The notes beneath the pieces are model-generated. The model was not told the origin of the DNA, ran no database searches, and saw only the letters and a program-made list of their open reading frames with translations. From Luteibacter sp. (lineage in GTDB: Bacteria > Pseudomonadota > Gammaproteobacteria > Xanthomonadales > Rhodanobacteraceae): a DNA stretch of 64,000 nt. Location of the stretch: assembly GCF_009912395.1 (NCBI RefSeq), contig NZ_WNDO01000021.1, positions 1-64,000 of the forward strand. The letters run 5' to 3'. Position numbers and translations under genes: made by a program. Below, piece by piece: positions 42,518 to 53,252 of the stretch. The stretch's first letter is position 1. Every line of letters begins with the position of its first letter.

Positions 42518-45399
42518 TCAATGGGGATGCCAGGTGAAGCTCAGCTGGTAGGCGCGCCCCACGACATCGTCGAAGAGCGGGTTGTAGGCCGTGCCGGGCG
42601 AGCCGTAATAGGCCGGCGAATGGTCGAAGAGGTTGTGCACGTTCAGGGCGACGGTCCAGTCGCGGATGCCGGCGTAGGCCAGGTTGAGGTCGACCAGCAC
42701 GAACGCCGGCGTGGTGCACTTGCCCACGGTCGCCAGGTAGTCGGGACAGGTCTGGAAGCTGGCCGAGGAGGTCGGGTAGCGGTAGGCGCCGGTGTAGCGC
42801 ACGTTGGCGGTGGTGGTCCAGTCGCGATACCGCCAATCGATGCCGAGCAACGCGGTCCAGCGCGGCTGAGAGGCATAGCCCGCATAGTGATCCACCGGCA
42901 TGCCGGACACGATCGTCCGATCGAGCCGCTTCAGGTAGTTCACGTCGAAGCGGATATCGAAGCGCCCCACCCGGCCGGGCTCGAAACGGTAGCGGCTTTC
43001 CAGGTCGATCACTCGGGCGTCGGTCTTGCCCAGGTTGGTGAGTTGCTGGTTCAGCGCCACGAGTTCGTGGTTGGCGTTTCGCTCGAAAAGGCGCGGATAC
43101 CGTTCCGGATTCGTGAGGACATAGGGAATGGGCAGCGCATTGATGTCGTTGTCGCGACGAATGCGAAAGTAGTCCAGTGCCACGCTCGCCGTGTCGCTCG
43201 GCGCCCAGACCAGTCCCAGCGTGTAGCTGCTGGAGGTCTCCGCCTTCAACTGGGGATTACTGATCGAGTTGAGCCGCAGCTCGCAATAGCTGCTGTACCG
43301 ATCGATGAGCACACCCTCCGCGCACGGCAGTACGTTGTTCGGCACCTGCGTGAGGAAACCGACCGAGGCCAGGGTCGCCGGATGGTTCAGCTGCAACAAC
43401 GTCGGCGCGCGATATCCCCGGGCCCAGGTGCCGCGGATGCTGAGACCGTCCATGGCCTTCCAGTTCAGGCCGACCTTGGGCGACCACGCATGGCCATACC
43501 CCTTGCTGCGATCGAATCGCCAGGCGACGTCGACGTCGAAGCGATGCATGACCGGAAGGAGGGATTCGATATACGCCGCCGAGCTCCATCGGTCCTCGCT
43601 CCGGATCGACGGCGTCTGGAACTGAAAGACGCGACTGGTGAGGATCAATGGATCGGGCGCGTCGTGCAGCCGGTCGCGATAGGCTTCCACGCCGATGGCC
43701 ACCGTGGCTGCACCGCCGGGCAACTCGGCCACGGGCCGTGACACGTGCCCGCTGATGCCGCTCTGCGTGGTTTCCGCACGGCGGTGAAGCACCGGCGAGA
43801 TGGCGGAACGCACTGCCTCCGCGTTGACCGTGTCGATATGGAACGCCCCCTTGCGCACAGCCTCGGCGAACGTGTCCTCCCGAAGCAGTCCCATCAACTC
43901 GTCCGAGCTGTCGTTGTGCTGGTCGTTGACGTGGATATCCCATTCGCCATCGCCCCACGCCCCGCGCAAGCCAAGGGTAAGGAAACGGCTGATCGACACC
44001 GTGGTATCGCGCACGGGACCGAGATCGGCGAAGGTGTAGTCGTAGATGGTCATGATGCCGGGCCCCCGGTTGTCCGGGTGGCCTACGGGAAGCTGCAGGC
44101 TGTCCTTGACCGGTGCCGACTGCTGACCCTGTTCGACACGGGTCCAGCGTGCATCCGCATAGGCCTCCACGTCACCGAAACTGCGATCGATCCGGGCCAT
44201 CAACGAACGGCTGTTCAGCGAGCCCTGCAAGCTGGTGACGCCAGCGCCATCATCGAGGCAGACCCCCAGGCGACTACGTTTCGATGGAGCGCAGTCGGCC
44301 GGGCGGAAGCGGACCTGGGACCGATCCAGCACGAAATCGTCATCCGAAGGCGTACTGCGCCCCCCAGGGTCGGCTGATCCGTCAGCGCCGCCCAGGAGCG
44401 ATCGCGTCCAAGCAATGGATCGCGCTTCAAGTAGTCGATACTGAACATGGCGTGCCCGTTCTGGCCGAACGAGCCGCCGAAGCTTGCCGTGGCCCGACGC
44501 TGCCCTGCGTCGCCACGGTCTGACCAGCCATAGCTTCCATCGAGCGTCACGCCAGTGGCGTTCTTGCGCAACACCACGTTGATGACGCCCGCCATCGCAT
44601 CGGAGCCGTAGATCGCCGATGCACCGTCGCGCAGGATGTCCACGCGCTCGACCAGCGCGAGGGGAATGCTGTTGAGGTCGTTGATGACACTGAAATCGTC
44701 CTGCGCAAGGCCGTAGCCCGCCATGCGCTGGCCGTCGATCAGGAACAACGTCGCCGCCGAACCCAGGCCTCGCAGGTCCACGGCCGCAGCGCCGCTGGCT
44801 CCGGAAAGACCGTTGTTCTGGTAGACCGCCCCATCGGTGGTGCTCACGGGCGAATTGCTCACGCGAATGCCCGGGCGCGCGCGCAGCAGGTCGTAGAGTG
44901 TCTGGTAGCCGCTGTGTTCGATCTCGTCGCGCGTGATCACGGTCATCGGCGACGCGGTTTCGACGTCGGTGCGCCGGATGTGCGATCCGGTGACCTCCAC
45001 CGGTAGCAACCGCGTGGCCAGCGGCAGTTCCTCGATACGCGGCAAGGGCTTTTCGATCGGCGGTGGCGGCGGTGGCAGCCTGCGCAGCACGAAGATCTTG
45101 CCATCCACCTGCACCGCCTTCAGGCCACTTCCCTTGAGCGCGTCGTTCAACGCACCGCTGGCGTCGCGCTGCCCCTTCACGCCAGCGCTGCGCTTGTCGT
45201 GGGTGAGCGCGGGGTCGTAGATGAACTGCACGTCACCCTGGTGGGCGAGCGCGCGCAGCACATCGTCGAGCGAACCCGAAGCGATCTGGTAATCCGTCGG
45301 CGTCAGGGGGGCGGCGGCACCGCGGGCGCAGCAAAGCGCCACGAGCAGGCCAAGCGCCGCCCTTCCATATCTACCGATTCGAGGCCCCCCGGCGCGCAT
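42518..45399 (-). pseudogene. TonB-dependent receptor with STN domain, frameshifted
   Basis: Two overlapping frames make one receptor. The first (from 45399) holds a signal peptide, an STN signalling domain (about residues 37-105), a Pro-rich linker and the plug domain (ITRDEIEHSGYQTLYDLL to INVVLRKN). The second, ending at 42518, holds the beta-barrel with a C-terminal aromatic/His ending. They are out of phase at a run of six C on the plus strand (44360-44365). Adding one G on the coding strand there joins LTDQPTLGG to RSTPSDDDFVLDR in one 960-residue product. The stop of the first frame lies at 44215. Such receptors import ligands across the outer membrane and, through the STN domain, signal to FecR. 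Either the gene is broken or the homopolymer was misread. Confidence 0.85.
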
Positions 45400-45447
45400 A
45401 CGGCTAGTTCGTGCCTTTCGGCGGCGAAGCGTTCAGTGCAGGCTTCC

Positions 45448-46455
45448 TCAGTGCGTTTTCACCGTGCCGTTGTCCGGATACAACACGAGTTCGTCGGTCC
45501 CCCGTCGCTCGACCCTGAGCGACCATCCCGCCTCCAGCGCCCGGACCAGCGCCTGCTGGTCGCCCGCATGGAAGCTACCACTGACCTCGACGGCACCGAG
45601 GCTGCGATCCCCCAGGCGAATCTTGGTTTCGGAATAGCGATTCATTTCCGTCAGCAGGTCGTCCAGGCGATGCTGCCTGAAGAACAACTCGCCGCGTGTC
45701 CAGCCTCGCGCGGAATCGACATCCAGCGGCGTGACGCCGTCGGTGCTGCCGTCGGCGGCGAAGCGGATCTGCTGGTTCGGCGTGAGCGCCCGGGTACCAC
45801 TCCACGAGGCCCGGTCGATCGACACCGCGCCTTCGAGCAGGCCAACCGTCACCGCGCCCTCGATATCGCTGACCTGGAACGTGGTGCCGATGTCGTGGAT
45901 CACGTGACTGCCCGCACGCACCTCGAAAGGCACGCCGGTATGGGCGACGACGAACTCGACCCGCCCCCGCTCCATCGTGACGATACGGCGGTCGTCGTCG
46001 AAGCGAAGCGACATCGCCGCACCGGCGTCGAGCACCACCTTCGTGCCATCAGGCAGCGTGGAGGCGAAGATGCGATCCGGCGCGCCCAGCACGTGTTGCT
46101 CCTGGGCGACGGGCGCCGCGGCATGGCGCGTGTATACGCCGGAGACGCCAAGCCAGATCAGCAGGCTCGCAGCCAGCGCCGTCGGCAACACGAAGCGGAA
46201 GATCTGGCGGCGACGGCGTCCCCGCCCGGTGCGTTCGCGGCCCTGGCGGGTGGATGCGCGCAGCATGGCATCCTGGCGCAATGACAGCACGGCGTCGTGC
46301 AGGCGCGACGCTTCGACAAAAGCCGCGTCGCGACCGGGCTCTTCCTGCAACCAGCGGGAAAAGGCCTCGCGGTCCTTCACGCTACATCGGGGCGAGGCAA
46401 GCCGGGCCACCCAGGCCTCGGCCGTCCTCGGCAGGGATTCAAAATCGTGCGTCAT
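45448..46455 (-). CDS. FecR-family transmembrane sigma regulator
   Basis: The 335-residue protein has the FecR plan: a cytoplasmic DUF4880 segment (AEAWVARLAS to FSRWL, about residues 12-48), a basic stretch, one membrane helix (about residues 86-106), a periplasmic FecR domain with LPDGTKVVLDAGA and GRVEFVVA, and a C-terminal DUF4974 region with DLLTEMNRYSETKI. It passes the signal from the STN domain of the receptor to the sigma factor. It starts 2 bases after the sigma-factor stop and the receptor gene follows 48 bases later, so the three form one operon. Confidence 0.92.
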   Translation of the reverse strand: MTHDFESLPRTAEAWVARLASPRCSVKDREAFSRWLQEEPGRDAAFVEASRLHDAVLSLRQDAMLRASTRQGRERTGRGRRRRQIFRFVLPTALAASLLIWLGVSGVYTRHAAAPVAQEQHVLGAPDRIFASTLPDGTKVVLDAGAAMSLRFDDDRRIVTMERGRVEFVVAHTGVPFEVRAGSHVIHDIGTTFQVSDIEGAVTVGLLEGAVSIDRASWSGTRALTPNQQIRFAADGSTDGVTPLDVDSARGWTRGELFFRQHRLDDLLTEMNRYSETKIRLGDRSLGAVEVSGSFHAGDQQALVRALEAGWSLRVERRGTDELVLYPDNGTVKTH

Positions 46456-46457
46456 GC

Positions 46458-47021
46458 TCAGTTCCTTCCGGCGTCCAGTTCACCCAGCTGCTTTCGCAGC
46501 AGGGCGAGTGCCTTGCCAATCTGCTTCTCCACCGCCTTCACGGAGATACCGCAGTGCGTCGCAATCTCCGGATAGCTCATGCCATCGATGCGGTTGAGAA
46601 GATAGATATCGCGGCACCGCGGCGGAAGGCGTAGTAGCGCCTGTTGCACGCGTGCCAGTTCCTGGTGGGTGTCGAGGCGCTGTTCGTGCGCCTGCTCGGA
46701 CGACGCCAGCGCATGCACGTTTTCGTCGAGACTGACGTGGTCGGTCACGTGATGTGTTTGCGCACGGCGCGCGCGATCGTTCAGCGCGTTGATGGCGATG
46801 CGGTAGAGCAACGCGCTCCAGGTTTCCGGCGCGTGGTCACGATAACGGATGAGCCGGGCGAGGCTCTCCTGCGCGATGTCCTGCGCGTCTTCCTCCGACG
46901 ATACGCGTCGGCGCAGGAAGCCGAGCAAAGGATTGCGTTGCTCGCGTACGAAACGTTCGAAACTGATCGTTTCGGGCGAGGTTTCTATTGGCTGATCGCC
47001 ATCGACCGAACTGCGTCCCAT
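46458..47021 (-). CDS. ECF sigma factor, FecI type
   Basis: From ATG 47021 the protein has 187 residues. Sigma region 2 is seen in NPLLGFLRRRVSSEEDAQDI with the following ARLIRYRD. Region 4 is LRLPPRCRDIYLLNRIDGMS and the recognition helix VKAVEKQIGKALALLR. The longer frame starting at 47126 adds residues without sigma-factor character. FecI-type sigmas are released by FecR when the receptor binds its ligand, and turn on the receptor operon. No iron box was recognised upstream, so the ligand is open. Confidence 0.92.
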   Translation of the reverse strand: MGRSSVDGDQPIETSPETISFERFVREQRNPLLGFLRRRVSSEEDAQDIAQESLARLIRYRDHAPETWSALLYRIAINALNDRARRAQTHHVTDHVSLDENVHALASSEQAHEQRLDTHQELARVQQALLRLPPRCRDIYLLNRIDGMSYPEIATHCGISVKAVEKQIGKALALLRKQLGELDAGRN

Positions 47022-47183
47022 GCTGCGATACCGTGCCCCCGAAAGCCGCTTTCCAGCGAGAGTACCCCACTTTCGGTGTGTGTGCGGAATCGGCAATGTG
47101 GCTTGCGAAACCATCCTCGCTCCCATCGGGTCGACGGGCTTGCTCGCCCTCGACCGATATAACGCGAATGGACGGCTTTCCCC

Positions 47184-48026
47184 CTACACGCGGGGCAGCG
47201 CCACATGCCCCTCGATGGCCGTGACGGTCTGGCCACCCAGCCAGATATCGGCGCCGTCGCGAAGGATGTGAAGACGGGCGTCGCGCCCCAGGGCCATGCC
47301 CTGGGCGACCACGTAGGAGGCCGGGGCCAGGCCCTCTCGCGCGAACCAGGTCGCGATGCCGGCATTGAGGCTGCCCGTGGCCGGGTCCTCGAGCAACCCG
47401 CCCGCGAAGACGAAGGCCCTGACTTCGAAGAGCGCGTCGGCGTGGTCGCCGGACAGCGCGATGACCCCCAGCTTCATGCCGGCTAGAACGGACGGATCGG
47501 GCGTCAGGCGACGCAGGTCGACGCCCTCGCGCAACAGGACGGCCCGCCAGCCACCCCCGTTGTCCACCCAGCGGGCGCCCAGGATGTCGTGCCGGGACAC
47601 CCCCAGGCCGTAGGCGATGCGCAGGCTCTCCCCTTCGTCGAACGCGTCGTCGCGCAGCAGCGGCGGCGCCAGGAACGACAGCCGTCCTCCGCCACGGCGC
47701 ACCCGGACCAGGCCGACGCCGCACTCCTGCATCACGTCCTCTCCGTGCGGACGGCCGCCCGCCTCCAGCCAGGCATGACAACCACCGAGCGTGGGGTGCC
47801 CGGCAAAGGCCATCTCACCACGGGCGCCAAAGATCCGCAGACGGTAATCGGCCCGGGGATCCTTGGGCGATTGCAGGAACACGGCCTCGCTCAGGTTGGT
47901 CCAGCGGGTGAACGCGAGCATCGTGGCATCGTCGAGGCCGTCGGCGTCGAAGACCACGGCCAGTGGGTTGCCCAGCAGGGGCCGATCGCTGAACACGTCG
48001 ACCTGGCGGAAGGGGTGGTTGCGCAT
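47184..48026 (-). CDS. PhzF-family protein
   Basis: The protein has 280 residues with the PhzF fold landmarks: VDVFSDRPLLGNPLAVV at the start, the catalytic-type Glu47 in NLSEAVF, FAGHPTLG (74-81) and LLEDPATGS in the second half. PhzF of phenazine producers isomerises dihydro-3-hydroxyanthranilate, but most relatives outside such clusters have unknown substrates, and no phenazine genes are present here. Only 4 bases separate it from the small membrane-protein gene upstream, so they form an operon. Confidence 0.9.
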   Translation of the reverse strand: MRNHPFRQVDVFSDRPLLGNPLAVVFDADGLDDATMLAFTRWTNLSEAVFLQSPKDPRADYRLRIFGARGEMAFAGHPTLGGCHAWLEAGGRPHGEDVMQECGVGLVRVRRGGGRLSFLAPPLLRDDAFDEGESLRIAYGLGVSRHDILGARWVDNGGGWRAVLLREGVDLRRLTPDPSVLAGMKLGVIALSGDHADALFEVRAFVFAGGLLEDPATGSLNAGIATWFAREGLAPASYVVAQGMALGRDARLHILRDGADIWLGGQTVTAIEGHVALPRV

Positions 48027-48030
48027 GGGA

Positions 48031-48471
48031 TCAGATGTTCACGTCGCGTCCCCGCGACGCTTCGCATTCCTGCAGTGACTTCTCGAGGGCCGCCCTGAGA
48101 TCGACGGGACTGGAATGATCAGTGTCATTCACAAATCGCGCCATGTCTTGCTTCATCGCCTCGCCGAGATGATTGCGCGCCTGGGCGCCGCACGGCGTCC
48201 GCGGCTTCCACGCCGACAGGGCGGCAAGTCGGGTGCCTAGGGCTGTCTTGTCGACGGCACCGTCGCGCTGGAGGTGCCAGTCGGCGATCACGCTGTGCAG
48301 GTCCGTCGAATCGGCGGCCAGGTTGGCCGCGTCGGCCTTCTGTGCGCGATGGGAGGCGGTGAAGGCGAGGATGGCCGTGGTGGCGGAGGCGATGAAGGCC
48401 AGCGCCACGATGGCCATCGCGGTGCGGCGGCCATTGTCGCGTCGCGTGGGGGCGACGTCACGATCGGTCAT
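48031..48471 (-). CDS. Hypothetical single-pass membrane protein
   Basis: The 146 residues begin with a basic cytoplasmic stretch, then one membrane helix (about residues 19-38), and a soluble, mostly helical domain with two cysteines (CGAQ and LQECEAS). I do not recognise a family. The layout is an anchored periplasmic domain. It is the first gene of a two-gene operon with the PhzF-family protein and diverges from the endonuclease/phosphatase gene. Confidence 0.65.
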   Translation of the reverse strand: MTDRDVAPTRRDNGRRTAMAIVALAFIASATTAILAFTASHRAQKADAANLAADSTDLHSVIADWHLQRDGAVDKTALGTRLAALSAWKPRTPCGAQARNHLGEAMKQDMARFVNDTDHSSPVDLRAALEKSLQECEASRGRDVNI

Positions 48472-48593
48472 GGAGGCTCCGGGGAAAGCGCGGGAAACGG
48501 CCTATTCTGCCCCAATCGTCCCAAGGGGGAGCTGCGGCGATGTAACGCGGTTACGGGGCTATAGTCAGAGGCTGCCTATCCGGGAGACCCGCC

Positions 48594-49421
48594 ATGATCC
48601 GACTCCGTACCCTGGCCTTCGCCGCCATGGCCGCCTTCGCGCTTCCTGCCGCCTCGGCCGACCTGAAAGTGCTGAGCTTCAACGTCCGCACGATCACCGG
48701 CCCGGACGGCCCGAATCGCTGGGAGATGCGTCGCGACCTGTTCGCCGAGACGATCCGCCGTATCGACCCCGACGTGATCGGCACCCAGGAGCTGGGCCAG
48801 GCCCAGGGCGACGATACCGTGGCCCGTTTGCCGGGCTACACCTGGTTCGGCCGTGACCGCTACGGCGGCCACAAGGACGAGCACATGGGCATCTTCTACC
48901 GCAAGGACCGCCTGAAGCTCGTCGAATCCGGCGATTTCTGGCTGTCGGACACTCCGGACAAGGTCGCCAGCATCACCTGGGGCAACATCTTCCCGCGCAT
49001 GGTGAACTGGGCGCTGTTCGAGCGGGTGTCCGACCACAAGCGCTTTTACCTGCTCGATACGCACTTCCCGTATCGCGACCAGGACGAGGATGCCCGCACG
49101 CGCAGCGCGCGCGAGATCGCCACCTGGATCGGCAAGCTGCCGCAGGGCGTGCCCGTCGTGCTCACCGGCGACTTCAACACCGGGCCCGACAGCGAGGCGC
49201 ATGCCCTGCTGACGAAGACCCTCAAGGACGCCTGGACCGCCGCACCGATCCACGAAGGACCGGACGCGACCTTCCACAACTTCACCGGCAAGGCCGACAA
49301 ACGCATCGACTGGGTGCTCTACCGCGGCGTGGAGGCGAAATCCGCCACCACGGTGACCACGTCGAAGGACGGCCGTTATCCGTCCGACCACTTCCCTGTG
49401 GCCGTCGACTTCACGCTCTGA
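48594..49421 (+). CDS. Secreted endonuclease/exonuclease/phosphatase-family protein
   Basis: The protein has 275 residues with a signal peptide (cleavage near AASA, residues 19-22). The EEP fold motifs are complete: LSFNVRT (Asn30), GTQEL (Glu66), DTHFPYRD, LTGDFNTGPDS and the final SDHFPVAVDF with the catalytic Asp-His. The family includes DNases, sphingomyelinases and inositol phosphatases that use a divalent metal. Export to the periplasm argues for a phosphatase or nuclease acting outside the cytoplasm; the substrate is not evident. It converges on the acyltransferase gene with 3 bases between stops. Confidence 0.88.
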   Translation: MIRLRTLAFAAMAAFALPAASADLKVLSFNVRTITGPDGPNRWEMRRDLFAETIRRIDPDVIGTQELGQAQGDDTVARLPGYTWFGRDRYGGHKDEHMGIFYRKDRLKLVESGDFWLSDTPDKVASITWGNIFPRMVNWALFERVSDHKRFYLLDTHFPYRDQDEDARTRSAREIATWIGKLPQGVPVVLTGDFNTGPDSEAHALLTKTLKDAWTAAPIHEGPDATFHNFTGKADKRIDWVLYRGVEAKSATTVTTSKDGRYPSDHFPVAVDFTL

Positions 49422-49424
49422 ACC

Positions 49425-50702
49425 CTAGCCCGGACCGGACTCGGTCGAATGGGCTATCCGCCTCGCAGGCTCCGCCGCGCGCCGCCTGCGATAGCGCAAA
49501 CGGCGCCGAAGCCCGCCCGCTCCCGCGACGGCCGCCGTGGGAATCCGCCGGGAAACTGCCGGAAATACCGCCTGCGACAGGCGGATGCCCCAGCGATCGA
49601 AGGTCCGGTCGAAGGCCACGGCCGCGACGATCACTACCAGGAAGGTCGCCGGTACGGTGAGCAGCGCCGCGGCGACGGGATCCAGGCGCATGCCGCCTGC
49701 CAGGGCGACGAAGAACCAGGCCGAAAAGCTCAACAGGATCGGCAGGTGGACGAGGTAGAAGGCGTAGGAGATGCGCCCCATGAACTGAGCCGGACGACTC
49801 TGCAATACGCGATCGAGTACGCCGCAGCGTACGGCGTAGAGCATGAGTACGCCCCCGACGACGTTGAAGAACGCCTTGCGCTCGTTGTCGGCCAGCGGCA
49901 GCACGCGCGTCCAGTCGTACCAGGGCGAGACATCAAAGCCACCGCAGACCACCGCACCGACCAGGATCGCCGCCAGCAAAGGCCGCGAACGGGTGAGTCG
50001 GGCCTCGCCAACATGGCTGCCCGCCAGGAACGCCGTGTAGTACGGCCAGTCGTGCGGGAAGAACCAGGTCAGTACGGCCACCGCGAAAGCGAAGTTCAGC
50101 ACGCCGGAGCGTCCTGGCAAGGTCAATGACCGATACGCGAAGACGAACAGCGAACCCAGCAGCTCGATCTTCATCGTCCAAAGTGTGGGATTGAAACGCG
50201 ACCACCCGCCGAAGAGGGTGCCGTAGACACCGTCGCGCAGCGCTTGCACGACATCCGCCGGCTGCTTCCAGAAATCGGCCAACCAATAGGAACCCGACAG
50301 CGCGCCCGCCTCCCTCGCGTGGCTCCAACCCATGCGCATGACGAACCACGCGAACATCACGGAGCCGAAGATTGGCACGCACAGGCGCAGGTAACGACGG
50401 GAGGCCCGCGTACGGAAGATCCCGGCATCGCCGGTGTCGAGCCAGGCCTTCGTGAGCACATAGCCGCTCAGCACGAAGAAGATGCACACGGCGAACTGGC
50501 CGTTCCACAGCACCGCCAGCGGGGGCAAGGCAATCAGGTGGTCTACGACGCCATGCATGGCGTCGGGTGTGGTGGTGTCGGGGTAGATCCAGGCGAAACC
50601 GCCCGGGATGAAGGCCAGGAACAGGTGGCACAGCAGCACATTGGCCGCGGCCAGGCCACGCAGGCCGTCTGCCGAGAGGTCTTTGCGCATCAACTCGCCC
50701 AT
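49425..50702 (-). CDS. Acyltransferase-3 family membrane protein
   Basis: The 425-residue protein has about ten hydrophobic segments. It starts with the family pattern DGLRGLAAANVLLCHLF, including the His that acts in acyl transfer, then FVLSGYVLTKAWL and a basic RTRASRRYLRL stretch after it. Acyltransferase-3 proteins O-acylate sugars of lipopolysaccharide, exopolysaccharide or other molecules at the inner membrane. The target cannot be told. A second Met five codons in is an equally good start. The C-terminus is an Arg-rich tail. Confidence 0.88.
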   Translation of the reverse strand: MGELMRKDLSADGLRGLAAANVLLCHLFLAFIPGGFAWIYPDTTTPDAMHGVVDHLIALPPLAVLWNGQFAVCIFFVLSGYVLTKAWLDTGDAGIFRTRASRRYLRLCVPIFGSVMFAWFVMRMGWSHAREAGALSGSYWLADFWKQPADVVQALRDGVYGTLFGGWSRFNPTLWTMKIELLGSLFVFAYRSLTLPGRSGVLNFAFAVAVLTWFFPHDWPYYTAFLAGSHVGEARLTRSRPLLAAILVGAVVCGGFDVSPWYDWTRVLPLADNERKAFFNVVGGVLMLYAVRCGVLDRVLQSRPAQFMGRISYAFYLVHLPILLSFSAWFFVALAGGMRLDPVAAALLTVPATFLVVIVAAVAFDRTFDRWGIRLSQAVFPAVSRRIPTAAVAGAGGLRRRLRYRRRRAAEPARRIAHSTESGPG

Positions 50703-50899
50703 GGGAAAAACCCCATGGAACCCATCCGGGTTTTGACCTCGGGTGAACGCAGGGTTTTGCGTTACGCGCCGGTTCCACTAGGTCAAGACGCCGTGACGGT
50801 GAACCGTTTCGCATTCCGGTCTACACCCCTGAGACGGCTTTCTGGCACCATCCTCCGGCTAACGACGCGCCATGGCGCGCCAGAAGGACAGCTAACCCG

Positions 50900-53140
50900 A
50901 TGAATCTGCAAGCCAATTACGAACAGATCCCGCTCAAGGACTACGCCGAGCGGGCCTATCTCGACTATTCCATGTACGTGGTGCTCGACCGCGCCCTGCC
51001 CTTCGTGGGCGATGGCCTCAAGCCGGTCCAGCGCCGCATCGTCTACGCCATGAGCGAGCTGAGCCTCGCCGCCACGGCCAAGCCGAAGAAATCCGCCCGC
51101 ACCATCGGCGACGTCATCGGCAAGTTCCATCCGCACGGTGACTCGGCCTGCTACGAAGCCATGGTGCTCATGGCCCAGCCGTTCTCGTACCGCTATCCGC
51201 TGGTCGACGGCCACGGCAACTTCGGTTCGCCCGACGATCCGAAGAGCTTCGCGGCCATGCGCTACACGGAGTCACGCCTGACTCCGATCGCCGAGTTGCT
51301 GCTCTCCGAACTGGGCCACGGCACCACCGACTGGGTACCGAACTTCGACGGCACCCTGGAAGAACCCTCGTGGCTGCCCTCCCGCGTGCCTCACGTGCTG
51401 CTGAACGGCTCGATGGGCATCGCGGTGGGCATGGCCACCGACATCCCGCCGCACAACCTGCGCGAGGTCGCCAGCGCCTGCATCCGCCTGCTCGACGACC
51501 CGGATGCCACGATCGCCGACCTGTGCGAGCACGTGCAGGGCCCGGACTACCCGACCAAGGCCGAGATCATCACGCCGCGCCGCGAACTGGCCACGATGTA
51601 CCAGAACGGCACCGGCTCGGTGCGCGCTCGCGCCATCTACGAGCGCGACGACAGCAACATCGTCATCACCGCGCTGCCGCACCAGGTCTCGCCCTCCAAG
51701 ATCCTCGAGCAGATCGCCGCGCAGATGCGCGCGAAGAAGCTGCCGATGATCGAGGACCTGCGCGACGAGTCCGACCACGAGAACCCGATCCGCCTCGTGC
51801 TGGTACCGCGCTCCAACCGCGTGGACGTCGAGGAGATGATGCAGCACCTCTTCGCCACCACCGACCTGGAGAAGAGCTTCCGCGTCAACCTCAACATGAT
51901 CGGCCTGGATGGTCGCCCGCAGGTCAAGGACCTGAAGACCATCCTCAGCGAATGGCTGCGCTTCCGCACTGACACCGTCACGCGTCGCCTCAACCACCGC
52001 CTTGGCCGAGTCGAGCGCCGCCTGCACCTGCTCGAAGCGCTGCGCATCGCCTACCTCAACCTGGACGAAGTGATCCGCATCGTCCGCACCGAGGACGAAC
52101 CGAAGCCGGTGCTCATCGCCCGCTTCCGTCTCGACGAGGAACAGGCCGACTACATCCTCGAGACCAAGCTGCGCCAGCTGGCCCGCCTCGAAGAGATGAA
52201 GATCACCGAAGAGCGCGACAAGCTCGAGGAAGAACGCGCGCGCATCAACGTGCTGCTGAAGTCCCCGGCCAAGCTCAAGGGCCTGATCAAGGAAGAACTG
52301 CGCGCCGACGCCGAGAAGTTCGGTGATGAGCGCCGTTCGCCGCTGATCGAGCGCAGCGCCGCCCAGGCACTGGACGAGAGCGCGCTGGTCGCCTCCGAGC
52401 CGGTCACCGTGGTGCTCTCGCAGAAGGGCTGGGTCCGCGCCGGCAAGGGCCACGAGATCGACGGCGAGGCACTGTCCTACCGCGACGGCGACAGCCTGCT
52501 GGCGATCGCCCGTGCCCGCACGACGCAGCAGGTGGCATTCATCGACTCCACCGGTCGCGCCTATGCGACGGCGGCGCATACGCTGCCCTCGGCGCGCGGT
52601 AACGGCGAACCGCTCACGGGCCGCTTCAGCCCGCCGGCCGGCGCACGCTTCGACGCCGTGGTGGCCGCCGAGAACGACACCCGCATCATTCTTGCCACCG
52701 ACTTCGGTTATGGCTTCGTGACCCGCTTCGAGGCCCTTACGGGTCGCCAGAAGGCCGGCAAGCAGATCATCACGCTCAGTGACGGTGCACGTGTGCTGGC
52801 ACCGGCGGTCACACCCGATCCGTCGCGTGACCGTATCGTCGTGGTTACGGGCGAAGGCCACCTGCTGATGTTCTCGGTGGCCGAACTGCCGGAACTCGAC
52901 AAGGGCAAGGGCAACAAGCTCATCGAGATTCCCAAGACCAAGCTGGCCTCGGGCGAGGAGCGCGTCGTCGGCGTCGCCGTGGTCACCGAGGGCAAGGGCG
53001 AGGTCACGCTCTACGCGGGTCAGCGCAAGCTCACGCTGAAGTGGGCCGACCTCGTGGAGTACGGCGGCAGCCGTGCCACGCGTGGCGGCGTGCTGCCGCG
53101 CAGCCTACGCCGTGTGGAACGCATCGAGACCACCGGCTGA
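50900..53140 (+). CDS. parC: DNA topoisomerase IV subunit A
   Basis: The 746-residue protein matches ParC in length and plan: the winged-helix/tower region, the catalytic tyrosine Tyr122 in [10 protein letters not shown], and a short C-terminal beta-pinwheel with weak blades, rather than the longer GyrA tail with its GyrA box. With ParE it decatenates daughter chromosomes. The quinolone-determining stretch [10 protein letters not shown] shows Ser82 and Glu86, which correspond to Ser80 and Glu84 of the E. coli protein, so it looks wild type. The start is supported by AAGGACAG upstream. parE is not in the window. Confidence 0.97.
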   Translation: MNLQANYEQIPLKDYAERAYLDYSMYVVLDRALPFVGDGLKPVQRRIVYAMSELSLAATAKPKKSARTIGDVIGKFHPHGDSACYEAMVLMAQPFSYRYPLVDGHGNFGSPDDPKSFAAMRYTESRLTPIAELLLSELGHGTTDWVPNFDGTLEEPSWLPSRVPHVLLNGSMGIAVGMATDIPPHNLREVASACIRLLDDPDATIADLCEHVQGPDYPTKAEIITPRRELATMYQNGTGSVRARAIYERDDSNIVITALPHQVSPSKILEQIAAQMRAKKLPMIEDLRDESDHENPIRLVLVPRSNRVDVEEMMQHLFATTDLEKSFRVNLNMIGLDGRPQVKDLKTILSEWLRFRTDTVTRRLNHRLGRVERRLHLLEALRIAYLNLDEVIRIVRTEDEPKPVLIARFRLDEEQADYILETKLRQLARLEEMKITEERDKLEEERARINVLLKSPAKLKGLIKEELRADAEKFGDERRSPLIERSAAQALDESALVASEPVTVVLSQKGWVRAGKGHEIDGEALSYRDGDSLLAIARARTTQQVAFIDSTGRAYATAAHTLPSARGNGEPLTGRFSPPAGARFDAVVAAENDTRIILATDFGYGFVTRFEALTGRQKAGKQIITLSDGARVLAPAVTPDPSRDRIVVVTGEGHLLMFSVAELPELDKGKGNKLIEIPKTKLASGEERVVGVAVVTEGKGEVTLYAGQRKLTLKWADLVEYGGSRATRGGVLPRSLRRVERIETTG

Positions 53141-53155
53141 TCGGCTCTCGTTGAA

Positions 53156-53230
53156 TCGCGGATACGATCCGCTCCCACCCCTCTGGTAGCAACGTCGCTG
53201 ACAGAAGGTGGGAGCGGATCGTATCCGCGA
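53156..53230. repeat. REP-like inverted repeat after parC
   Basis: Perfect 24-base arms (53156-53179 and 53207-53230) enclose a 27-base loop. The right arm reads GGTGGGAGCGGATCGTATCC, with the GTGGGAGC head seen in REP elements and comparable to the GTAGGAGC head of the repeat at 565. It sits between the convergent parC and NUDIX genes and may also help terminate both. Confidence 0.7.
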
Positions 53231-53252
53231 TGATGACTGCGACAAGCCTGAT

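Noticed and set aside
42278-43741. A 487-residue plus-strand frame opposite the TonB receptor barrel
   Set aside because: The minus-strand barrel has receptor features to the last residue; the opposite frame is a shadow.
47184-48026. PhzF as a sign of a phenazine cluster
   Set aside because: No other phenazine gene is nearby; stand-alone PhzF homologues are common and of unknown role.
51272-52861. A 529-residue minus-strand frame opposite parC
   Set aside because: parC is certain on the plus strand; the antisense text is Ala/Val/Asp-rich without motifs.
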